Origin: Candidatus Sigynarchaeota archaeon | GTDB taxonomy: Archaea; Asgardarchaeota; Lokiarchaeia; Sigynarchaeales; Sigynarchaeaceae | DNA: 14,133 nt | Direction: 5' to 3' | Assembly: GCA_030587525.1 (NCBI GenBank) | Contig: JAUQYW010000236.1 | Coordinates: 1-14,133, forward strand | Shown here: piece by piece, positions 7,030 to 14,133 of the stretch | Layout: the number at the start of each line of letters is the position of its first letter | How positions within the stretch are numbered: position 1 is the stretch's first letter | Translations under genes and position numbers: made by a program | The notes under the pieces: model-generated | What the model was told of the DNA's origin: nothing | Databases searched by the model: none | What the model saw: the letters and a program-made list of their open reading frames with translations, nothing else

Positions 7030-8649
7030 TCATATCTTACTATCTTTTTCTTTTTCACTTGAACCCCAACTGGCAAATTTTCTATCGATCTCCTCGATAT
7101 ATTCCTCCATTTCATCGCGTTTTCCCTTGAACGCTTGAACGATTCGTTTAAGGAACTCCTGTTCCGAATAATCAAGCTTAAAAACAGCTTGGATCGGTCC
7201 AAATAACAGCTGCAAAGCATCAGGGAGGATGAATTTATCCAAGTAAATGGGAAAAATGTGAATCTCGCCGTTTTTATAACGTGCTTCTACTTGATTAATC
7301 TCGTCACGCACGTTGATTTGATTTATCGCTGAAGGAGATAAAAAAATGATAACGGATGTGCATTTTGCTATTTTTTCTTGAACGATTTCCTTTCTGGCGG
7401 CAACTGGTACGTTACCAGTTTCATACCAGATCTTCACGTCGTTCTCTTGGAGGTGTTTAATTATTGGAATGACGCGTTCACGATCACGACTTGAAAAAAC
7501 CACGAAGAAGTACGGCGCGGGCCCATCATATGGGATGATTGGTGATTTGGAGATAGATGAGGAAATGCTTTGTTCTTGGGCAGCAACGGCAGGGACACGC
7601 ATGATACTTTTAACAAATCCGTTGTCAACAAGATACTTTCCAATCTTCTTTGCATCCTGAACGTTCAAGGTGGTGAGGCGAAATATATCGAGCAAGCTAG
7701 GCCTAGGACATTGCTTGATGAGAGAACTTGCTACCGCCTCCAGGTTTTTCAGCTCAGTTCTGCTGTATTCGGCAGGATTGTTCAAGAGGTCGACAAGATA
7801 TTGTACCATGTCCATGTCGATATTGAGCTGTTGAACCATTTCGGTTCGTGTCATCAAGCGATGGTGTTCCGACTCGAATTCAAGGATCTTAACTGCCATG
7901 TCGCGATCCTTGCTCAGCCGCCCGCTCTCCAAAGCAATTTTTTCCGAGATCGTTTTTAAGATAGTCTTTACAAACGCGTCCAACGGCTTGAGCTCGATCG
8001 CTCTCTTGCAGCAATTCAACGCATCTTCGTATCTTTTCTCGTTAAAATGCGCGATACCGATGTTGAGCCATGAAATACCATGCTTTGAATCGATTTCAAG
8101 TGCTTTTGTATAGCAGCCAATAGCAGCGTTGAAATTTCCCAATCTATCATGAACCATGCCGATGTTGTTCCACGTGCTCGCGTAGGTCTTCTTGATTTTC
8201 AATGCTTGCTGGAAAAAATACATGGCGTCTTTGAAATTTCTCATATATCCTTGGATAATGCCAAGATTATTCCACGCGTCGATATTTTTTTTATTTAATT
8301 TTATTGCATTATTGAAGCAATCAATCGCCCTGCCAATCTCGTTCCTTCTGAAATACATGACGCCAAGAAAGTTCCACGCGTTCGTATCATCCTTGATGAG
8401 ATTTGGTATTTTTCCATCAGCCCGAACTTGAGAAAATGCAGCACTTATTCTCTTGGTGAAAACTCCTGATAGAACAAAAAAAAATATGAAACCTCCTTCG
8501 CAAAAGATGAGATCGAACACCAACAAAAAGACATTCATTGGAACGTACTCCGTCGATTGATTTCGAGTCACGTTTGATGAAATCAAATGAGCCACGCTGA
8601 ACATGGATAATGCAAGAAGCAGCATCAACAAACGGCGCCAACCTTTCAT
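7030..8649 (-). CDS. Membrane-hairpin TPR-linker-TIR protein
   Basis: This is a 539-residue protein. Basic MKGWRR precedes a hydrophobic segment at about 7-24. A short loop (25-38) carries two N-X-T/S-type sequons, and a second hydrophobic segment at about 39-63 is followed by KR. The body is therefore expected in the cytoplasm. Four TPR units span about 88-223 (AWN.LG..., repeated every 34 residues). Residues about 253-355 are the same linker domain as in the WD40-TIR protein; shared pieces include RTEMV and KIGKYLVD. A TIR domain covers about 379-475, with putative catalytic E450 (VRDEINQVEARY). Its first strand (FFVVFSSRDRER) and BB-loop (WYETGNVPVA) differ from the plus-strand TIRs. The tail EEIDRKFASW...KDSKI matches them. 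The start at 8649 has GGGAG only three bases upstream, but it fits the basic N-terminus and a TATA-like box. It is probably the first gene of an operon with the small TIR gene. Confidence 0.92.
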   Translation of the reverse strand: MKGWRRLLMLLLALSMFSVAHLISSNVTRNQSTEYVPMNVFLLVFDLIFCEGGFIFFFVLSGVFTKRISAAFSQVRADGKIPNLIKDDTNAWNFLGVMYFRRNEIGRAIDCFNNAIKLNKKNIDAWNNLGIIQGYMRNFKDAMYFFQQALKIKKTYASTWNNIGMVHDRLGNFNAAIGCYTKALEIDSKHGISWLNIGIAHFNEKRYEDALNCCKRAIELKPLDAFVKTILKTISEKIALESGRLSKDRDMAVKILEFESEHHRLMTRTEMVQQLNIDMDMVQYLVDLLNNPAEYSRTELKNLEAVASSLIKQCPRPSLLDIFRLTTLNVQDAKKIGKYLVDNGFVKSIMRVPAVAAQEQSISSSISKSPIIPYDGPAPYFFVVFSSRDRERVIPIIKHLQENDVKIWYETGNVPVAARKEIVQEKIAKCTSVIIFLSPSAINQINVRDEINQVEARYKNGEIHIFPIYLDKFILPDALQLLFGPIQAVFKLDYSEQEFLKRIVQAFKGKRDEMEEYIEEIDRKFASWGSSEKEKDSKI

Positions 8650-8912
8650 AGTCTCCCATTTATCTCGTGAACATAAAAAGATTTAATTTTTCTTATCGGC
8701 GAGCAGCATTCATCGCTATTTGGCCAATGCTCCAAGGAATCGGAAGCGTCCAGAATGAAAATCAAAGTTTTGAAAATATCAGACAAACCTGTTCCCTTCA
8801 TGCATCCTTTCCTTTTTTTATCAACAATCCACTCTTTTTTCAATGCCGCGGTAATTCCCGTGTTCGCACGCTGGCCTGGAGTAGAGCCGACTTCCTATGC
8901 AAAACCGGGAAG

Positions 8913-8920
8913 CTATAAAA
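8913..8920 (+). promoter_or_regulatory. Archaeal TATA box for the giant propeller gene
   Basis: CTATAAAA followed by GG is the best TATA-like box in the gap. It would place transcription start near 8940 and a 5' leader of roughly 55-60 nt before ATG 8998. A purine-rich AAAAGGGAA at 8982-8990, eight bases before the ATG, may act as a weak ribosome-binding site. Confidence 0.5.
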
Positions 8921-8956
8921 GGAAATAAACCAAGAACACATGCAAGGGAGTACGCC

Positions 8957-8971
8957 GGGATCGTGCATCCC
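8957..8971 (+). promoter_or_regulatory. Small hairpin in the 5' leader of the giant gene
   Basis: GGGAT (8957-8961), loop CGTGC, ATCCC (8967-8971) gives a perfect five-base stem with a five-base loop, 26 bases upstream of the start codon and inside the predicted leader. It could modulate translation or be chance; nothing else supports a role. Confidence 0.25.
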
Positions 8972-8997
8972 AAAATCTAACAAAAGGGAAATTGTAT

Positions 8998-11900
8998 ATG
9001 ATAACGAGATCAGAAGGGCACAAGGCGCGCGCCATGCTGGTGCTAGCTGGAGCGATGCTTGCTGCCGTGTTACTAAGTAGAACGATGCAGATTCCATCTG
9101 CATCGGAAAAAAACGCTGAAGATGAATATACGAATTGGAATCAACAAATCAATGCATCTGCTCTTGGCATCACCAAGACGTGCGACACGCCGGGCAACGC
9201 GTGGGACATCGCGATGAGCGGGTCGATCGCGTGCGTTGCGGATTACGAAGCTGGGGGCTTCCTCTGCATCAACACCACGAAGCCGGGGGCCTTGAGCATA
9301 ACCGGTTCGTGTACTCTCGCGGGATATCCGATTGCTGTCGTAACGGCGGGAAATATTGCATATGTGGCATCGTCTAATGGTGGGTTACATTGCGTGGACA
9401 TCACGAATCCAGCTTTGCCCGCGCTGCTAGGCACGTGCAGCGTGTCGGGGTCTGCTCGCGGCGTTGCGGTGAGTGGTAACATTGCATACGTGGCAGCGAG
9501 CACAGGTGGCCTCCACTGCATCAATGTAAGCGATCCACGCCATCCTGCAATTCTCGGGACGTATGCCAGTGCTGGCAATGCTTATGACGTCGCGATCAGC
9601 GGCAATATTGCATACCTTGCCGCTCACTCGGCGGGTCTAATTAGCGTAAACGTCACGAATCCCCGGTACCCGACATATATCACTACATATGATACACTGG
9701 GTTATGCTTATGGCGTTGCTATGCGTGGTCAAGTTGCATGCGTTGCTGATAGCAGCTCATTGATTTGTATCAACGCGTCGAATCCCGCATCGCTTGGCCT
9801 ACTTGGCTCCTACACGAATCCAGGCGAGGCCTTGCACGTGACCATCGACGGCTCGCTGGCATTCCTCGCGGACGGCACGAGCATGCAAGTCATCAACATC
9901 ACGAATCCGAGCAGTCCCGTTTTTGTCACGGTATGCGACACGCCGGGCTATGCAAAGGCAGTGGCAATAGCCGGCACCCGCGCTTACGTGGCAGATGCAC
10001 TTGCGGGTGTGCAAATCATCAAGATCGCGGACCCCATAAGCCCGGTCGCCTTGAGCACGCTTCCTTTGTCATCCAACATGAATCACGGCGTCGTGGTCCG
10101 GGGAGACGTGGCGTTTGTATCGGACCAGAACAGCGGGGATTTTATAAGCGTGGATATCAAGAACCCTAAATCCCCTGTCGTCATGGACACCATCGGTCTC
10201 ACCGGCATGCTAGATGGTGCCGACGTGAGCGGTGATGTCGCATATGTCGGGACGTTTTCCTACCTGTATTGCATCGACATTTCCAATCCGAAGGACCTTC
10301 GTGTCTTGGGATATTACGACACGCCGGGCAGGGCATCCAGTGTCGTGGTAAGCGGCGACATTGCATACGTCTCGGATTATTCAGCCGGCTTGCTATGCAT
10401 CAACGTGAGCAACCCCAAGTCGCCCCAGCTCGCGGGAAGCCGCGCCGCAGCTTCCGGAGCCATGTCGATCGAAAAATCAGGTGACCGCGTTATCCTCGTG
10501 ATTCCCGGATATGGCCTTTCTTGCTTCAACGTGAGTAACCCAGCAAGCCCGAAAAGCACGTGGAATTACTCGCTTCCTGCCGTGTATGGTGCTGGAATTG
10601 TTGGCAACATATTATATGTTTCGGACTATACCTTGGGCAATTTCCACTGTCTTGACATTCAGACCGGAACTCCCGTCTTGCTGGGCACGTATCCCGGTAT
10701 AAGCAACGCGATGTTTATGGACGTGAAAGGGGATATAGCTTTCGAGACGGGTGATGGTCACGGCTTCTGGATGATCAACGTGAGCAAACCACGACAGCCG
10801 AGCTTGCTCTACTCCATCACGTTTGGAGATACCACGCGGCAAGTGACAATCGAGGGTAACAAGGCATATATCGCCATGCCATACGCGGGAATGCGAACGT
10901 ATATGGTTTATTTGTATGTGTGGGAACAACCCGTTATGCTATCGAGCGATCAAGTGGGAGATACATGGCCCATGTTCCACGGGGGGCTCAATCACACCGG
11001 CGTTGCCACGACGGCGCCCGTGTCCGCATCGGGACCGTTGTGGAATTATACTGGCGGATCTATCCGGGTTTCTTCCGCTGCCGTCGTGGCCGGGCGCGTG
11101 TATGTGGGGAATTATGATCACAGCTTATATTGCTTGAACGCCACCACGGGCGCCTACATCTGGTCCTACCCAACAAGCTTGTACGTGTATTGCTCCCCCG
11201 CCGACGCGGGCGGGCGCGTGTATGTGGGGGGCGATAATTCCATGTTCTACTGCTTGAATGCCACGACTGGCACTCTCATCTGGTCAAACACGACGGGTGG
11301 TGAAATCTATTCCAATCCTGCGGTCGCCGATGGCAACGTGTACGTGGGAAGCTATGATCATAAGCTATATTGCTTGAACGCCATCACCGGTGAAATTAAA
11401 TGGACTTACACGACAAGTTCAGCGATATATGGTTCCCCGGCCGTCGTGGGCGGGCGCGTGTATATAGGAAGTAACCAAGATTGTACAATGTATTGCTTAA
11501 ACGCCACCACGGGTGCATACATCTGGGATTACACGACTGGAGGTTGGGTAGTGTCATCCCCAGCCGTCGCAAGCGGGCGCGTGTATTTTGGCGACAACGA
11601 TAAAAAACTTTATTGCCTGGATGCCATCGCGGGTACATCCATCTGGAATTACACCGCGGGTGGTTTGATTGAATCATCCCCCGCCGTCGCGGGCGGGCGC
11701 GTGTACGTGGGGGCCCGAGATTCCAAGCTTCACTGCATCAACGCCACCACGGGTGCGTCAATGTGGAATTACACCACCGGTAATTGGGTGAGTTCTTCAC
11801 CCGCTATCTCGAACGGGCGCGTGTATGTTGGAAGCCTAGATTCCAAGATCTATTGCTTGGACGCAACCTCGGGCGCCTTCATATGGAGTTACACCACGGG

Positions 11901-14133
11901 CAACACAGTTGACGCGTCGCCGGCCATTGCTGGAGGACGCGTGTACATCGGGAGCTGGGATGGCAAAATGTATTGTCTTCCTATGATGCTCTGTATCTTC
12001 ATCACGCATCCAGCCGACATCCAGTTCACCAAGGGCATCATCGGCAACCAGATCTCGTGGACCATGACGGATATTACCGTGGGGACGACGAATTACACGA
12101 TATATCGCAACAGCATGCAAGTCGCGAGCAGCACGTGGACCTCTGGAACGCCGGTTTCGGCCAGCTTGAACGGGCTGCTCGTCGGGTCCTACAATTACAC
12201 GATCGTGGCAAGGGATGGTCTCGGCGGGTGGGTGCAAGACACGGCCATCGTGACCGTGCTAGCAAGCGCACCCGTGTACCAGCTTTGGAACCGCACGTGC
12301 GGGACGGGGGATGATGAGTATGTTTCTTTGGGGGAAATTTGGAAAGTGGGAGATTATCTGTACGGCATCGGGTTCAATGTAACAGGCCTGCGGAGCATGC
12401 TCATCAAATATGATACCCAAGGTAACCGGATTTGGGTAAAACCAATGCTTTTCCCTTCAATAGCATTCCGTGGTCTCTGGGGAGATTCCAATGCCATTTA
12501 TGCTGGAGGTCAAGGAGTAGGAACAATATTGCTTGTTAAATATGACCTCGATGGAAATCACATATGGAACGTTACATTTGGTCAAGATGAATTATACGAC
12601 CTTTATGGATATGGAGATGCCATCTACCTCTCGGGAGCTCGAAGCGGTGCTGCGGGCGGCTGGATCGCGAAATATAATTCTTCAGGTAATCAATGTTGGA
12701 TCTATACGATACCAACATTTGGAATGGCCATTGCCGGCATCTGGGCAAATGAGAGTGTCGTCTATTTCGCAGGCATGGCGCCTAGCACGATAAATAATTT
12801 GGCATACCATGTCAACGGTACCCAGAAATGGAGCACGTCCATCCCTGACGGAGGTACCAATAATTTTGGCATCTGGTCGGATGGGGCTTCCAGTATTTAT
12901 ACATTTGGCTATACCAATGCCCATGGAGCCGGGGGTAATGACTTGCTGTTCACAAAATATTCCATCAACGGTTCTCGATTATGGTACCGCACGTGGGGCG
13001 GTGCTGGAACGGAATTGCTGCACGGCGGTCACACGGTGACAAACGGATCCTATTTCTACATGGTTGGATCGACAACAAGCTTCGGAGCCGGTAATAATGA
13101 CATGGCCGTGGTGAAATTTGATGCGGATGGGAATCAATTGTGGAACCAGACGTGGGGCTATACAAACCAGGAATATGGTGAGAGCTGGTACGGGGAAAAC
13201 GATGCCCTCTATGCTTTCGGGTACACCGATTCGGTCGGCGCCGGGAGCAGGGATCTCGTGCTCGTCAAGTGGAGTACAAACCTTGCACCGGCGATCACGA
13301 GCCCCGCCGACATCGTCTACCTCCAGGGCACGACAGGGCACTCGATCTCGTGGAACATCACCGACGCGACCACGGGTTCGACGAGTTACACGATCAAGAG
13401 AAATGGTGTGAATCAGGCAACAGGATCGTGGGCAACGGGCAATCTTGTCTCGATAAACGTCGACAGCCTTTCAATGGGCACATACAATTACACGCTTGAA
13501 GCGAATGATGGGCTTAACGGCGCGTCCAAGGACACGGTCTTCGTGGACGTTGCACGGGTTGACGGCCACATCTTGAACCGGACGTGGGGAACGGCGATCG
13601 AGGAATATTTCTATGGCATTATAAAACTAAACGATAATATCTACACGTCAGGTTTTTCCGATAATGGCGGCGCGTGCCAGCACGTTCTCGCAAAATGGAA
13701 CCTTGATGGAACCAAGGTTTGGAACAAGACCGTGATTGGTTATTACTCGTTGGCAAATATCTATTATGACGGCACTGCCTTGTACACGGCGTGTCACTAT
13801 TCGGGGCCTGCCTATTTAATCAAGTGGGATCTGAATGGCAACCAAGTCTGGAACGCATCCGTGAATCTTGGTGGTATCACAGGCATCTTGACTATCACGG
13901 GTTATGGAGATTTCATCTACATAGGTGGATCCGCGAATGGTGGTGCGAACGCTATGTTCGCCCAGGTTGCCGCTAACAACGGAACGATACTCATGTCGAA
14001 GGTGCTCTCGTGGGGTCATCACATCACGAGCATCTGGGTGAACGCAACGCGGATAATCACGGGCGGTATGTACACGCCAGGATCGGGCACCAACATTCGC
14101 ATCAACATTTGGTACTTGAACGGTACCCAAGTC
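8998..14133 (+). CDS. Giant secreted multi-propeller / Ig-like protein (3' partial)
   Basis: The frame is open from ATG 8998 to the window end: 1712 residues with no stop, so the C-terminus lies outside. The N-terminus has basic residues and a hydrophobic core (about 13-28), consistent with a signal peptide or anchor; export is further supported by many N-X-S/T sequons. Domains in order: about 14 LVIVD-type repeats (about 58-640), enough for two seven-blade propellers; a PQQ-like propeller with eight blades (657-1001, 'GRVYVG...YCLNATTG'); an Ig-like module (1002-1093); a seven-blade propeller of 'KYD..GN.IW' repeats (about 1095-1432); a second Ig-like module (1433-1521); and the start of a further propeller. 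No catalytic motif is visible, and PQQ-like repeats alone do not imply a dehydrogenase. A role in cell-surface binding or adhesion is the cautious reading. The Ig-like modules match the one in the receptor ectodomain at the other end of the window. It is transcribed divergently from the TIR operon. Confidence 0.92.
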   Translation, partial: MITRSEGHKARAMLVLAGAMLAAVLLSRTMQIPSASEKNAEDEYTNWNQQINASALGITKTCDTPGNAWDIAMSGSIACVADYEAGGFLCINTTKPGALSITGSCTLAGYPIAVVTAGNIAYVASSNGGLHCVDITNPALPALLGTCSVSGSARGVAVSGNIAYVAASTGGLHCINVSDPRHPAILGTYASAGNAYDVAISGNIAYLAAHSAGLISVNVTNPRYPTYITTYDTLGYAYGVAMRGQVACVADSSSLICINASNPASLGLLGSYTNPGEALHVTIDGSLAFLADGTSMQVINITNPSSPVFVTVCDTPGYAKAVAIAGTRAYVADALAGVQIIKIADPISPVALSTLPLSSNMNHGVVVRGDVAFVSDQNSGDFISVDIKNPKSPVVMDTIGLTGMLDGADVSGDVAYVGTFSYLYCIDISNPKDLRVLGYYDTPGRASSVVVSGDIAYVSDYSAGLLCINVSNPKSPQLAGSRAAASGAMSIEKSGDRVILVIPGYGLSCFNVSNPASPKSTWNYSLPAVYGAGIVGNILYVSDYTLGNFHCLDIQTGTPVLLGTYPGISNAMFMDVKGDIAFETGDGHGFWMINVSKPRQPSLLYSITFGDTTRQVTIEGNKAYIAMPYAGMRTYMVYLYVWEQPVMLSSDQVGDTWPMFHGGLNHTGVATTAPVSASGPLWNYTGGSIRVSSAAVVAGRVYVGNYDHSLYCLNATTGAYIWSYPTSLYVYCSPADAGGRVYVGGDNSMFYCLNATTGTLIWSNTTGGEIYSNPAVADGNVYVGSYDHKLYCLNAITGEIKWTYTTSSAIYGSPAVVGGRVYIGSNQDCTMYCLNATTGAYIWDYTTGGWVVSSPAVASGRVYFGDNDKKLYCLDAIAGTSIWNYTAGGLIESSPAVAGGRVYVGARDSKLHCINATTGASMWNYTTGNWVSSSPAISNGRVYVGSLDSKIYCLDATSGAFIWSYTTGNTVDASPAIAGGRVYIGSWDGKMYCLPMMLCIFITHPADIQFTKGIIGNQISWTMTDITVGTTNYTIYRNSMQVASSTWTSGTPVSASLNGLLVGSYNYTIVARDGLGGWVQDTAIVTVLASAPVYQLWNRTCGTGDDEYVSLGEIWKVGDYLYGIGFNVTGLRSMLIKYDTQGNRIWVKPMLFPSIAFRGLWGDSNAIYAGGQGVGTILLVKYDLDGNHIWNVTFGQDELYDLYGYGDAIYLSGARSGAAGGWIAKYNSSGNQCWIYTIPTFGMAIAGIWANESVVYFAGMAPSTINNLAYHVNGTQKWSTSIPDGGTNNFGIWSDGASSIYTFGYTNAHGAGGNDLLFTKYSINGSRLWYRTWGGAGTELLHGGHTVTNGSYFYMVGSTTSFGAGNNDMAVVKFDADGNQLWNQTWGYTNQEYGESWYGENDALYAFGYTDSVGAGSRDLVLVKWSTNLAPAITSPADIVYLQGTTGHSISWNITDATTGSTSYTIKRNGVNQATGSWATGNLVSINVDSLSMGTYNYTLEANDGLNGASKDTVFVDVARVDGHILNRTWGTAIEEYFYGIIKLNDNIYTSGFSDNGGACQHVLAKWNLDGTKVWNKTVIGYYSLANIYYDGTALYTACHYSGPAYLIKWDLNGNQVWNASVNLGGITGILTITGYGDFIYIGGSANGGANAMFAQVAANNGTILMSKVLSWGHHITSIWVNATRIITGGMYTPGSGTNIRINIWYLNGTQV
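9169..10920 (+). repeat. LVIVD-type coding repeats, about 126 bp period
   Basis: About fourteen protein repeats of roughly 42 residues follow the pattern 'G.A..V.(V/I).G.(I/V)AYVA....GL.CI(N/D)(V/I)(S/T)NP..P..LG'. Repeats 2-3 and 9-10 stay close to consensus; repeats 11-14 drift and lose the NP motif. Fourteen is twice seven, which suggests two complete propellers in tandem. The repeats are in frame and part of the giant protein. Confidence 0.75.
11041..11990 (+). repeat. PQQ-like propeller coding repeats, 120 bp period
   Basis: Eight copies of a blade motif 'GRVY(V/I/F)G....(L/M)YC(L/I)(N/D)A..G' occur at nearly exact 120-bp spacing; one step is 123 bp. At DNA level the stretch around GGGCGGGCGCGTGTA recurs near 11090, 11210, 11450, 11570, 11693, 11813 and, diverged, 11933, which points to fairly recent duplication. 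All eight blades hold a Cys at the same position. Confidence 0.8.

Larger units (their letters stand above)
8650..8997. other. Divergent intergenic region with two back-to-back promoters
   Basis: This 348-bp A/T-rich gap separates the minus-strand TIR operon from the plus-strand giant protein. The minus-strand side holds a TATA-like AAATTAAATC (about 8690-8680), 30-40 nt upstream of ATG 8649, plus GGGAG at 8657-8653. The plus-strand side holds CTATAAAA at 8913-8920. Short frames in the gap have non-ATG starts and no recognisable protein features, so I call no gene here. Confidence 0.55.

Noticed and set aside
2..8649. Classical Thoeris system
   Set aside because: Thoeris needs a ThsA-type effector (SIR2 or TM plus SLOG/Macro) beside small TIR proteins; none is seen in the window, although one could lie outside it.
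8646..8843. 65-codon minus-strand frame overlapping the TPR-TIR start by ATGA
   Set aside because: The four-base overlap looks like translational coupling, but the start is TTG without a Shine-Dalgarno, the product is unrecognisable, and it would override the better TATA-like box. It is kept only as a remote possibility.
8667..8918. Plus-strand 83-codon frame in the divergent gap
   Set aside because: It has a GTG start with no ribosome-binding site, runs through the predicted promoters, and the product lacks any recognisable feature.
9135..9377. Short frames within 9000-14133 on both strands
   Set aside because: All lie inside the uninterrupted 1712-codon frame starting at 8998, which carries continuous repeat homology.
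11041..11990. CRISPR-like regular DNA repeat spacing
   Set aside because: The 120-bp period is a multiple of three, in frame, and encodes propeller blades; there are no unique spacers and no cas genes.
10966..12000. PQQ-dependent dehydrogenase
   Set aside because: Only the blade repeats are present. I see no PQQ-binding active-site residues, and the repeats are embedded in a much larger surface protein, so an enzymatic call is unsupported.

Overview
The window looks archaeal, and most likely comes from an Asgard (Lokiarchaeia-like) archaeon. This is inference from protein content, not from a marker gene. Very long secreted proteins are built from LVIVD, PQQ-like and 'KYD..GN.IW' beta-propeller repeats, alternating with an Ig-like module that begins 'SPAD(I/L)...GTTG..(I/L)SW' and is rich in N-X-S/T sequons. 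Candidate promoters are archaeal TATA-like boxes, Shine-Dalgarno motifs are weak or absent, and gene ends carry oligo-T tracts. There are no rRNA, tRNA, IS or CRISPR features.

Layout. (1) 2-2719, plus strand, 5' end outside the window: a receptor-like protein with five CARDB-like repeats, one Ig-like domain, a single transmembrane helix and an intracellular TIR domain. (2) 2810-4984, plus: a soluble TPR / seven-blade WD40 / helical linker / TIR protein. (3) 5085-6140, minus: a membrane-hairpin protein with an N-terminal SH3b domain and an unrecognised C-terminal domain, convergent with (2). (4) 6342-6992, minus: a small TIR-like protein with a C-terminal membrane anchor. (5) 7030-8649, minus: a membrane-hairpin / four-TPR / helical linker / TIR protein, upstream of (4) in the same apparent operon. 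(6) 8998 to the window end, plus, divergent from (5): at least 1712 residues of a secreted multi-propeller protein with no in-frame stop.

How they may work together. Four TIR domains lie within 9 kb, each joined to a different sensing or localisation module: an ectodomain across the membrane, WD40 plus TPR, TPR on a membrane hairpin, and a bare tail anchor. Two of the proteins share an unrecognised linker domain of about 100 residues just before the TIR. Three share a C-terminal tail signature. All four TIRs keep the glutamate that aligns with the catalytic residue of NAD-cleaving TIRs, but the two minus-strand copies have degenerate first-strand and BB-loop motifs. The receptor ectodomain and the giant secreted protein carry the same Ig-like module. 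My reading is a membrane-centred TIR signalling or defence locus, with Toll-like-receptor topology in one component and no STAND NTPase. That function is inferred; the domain architectures are visible in the sequence.
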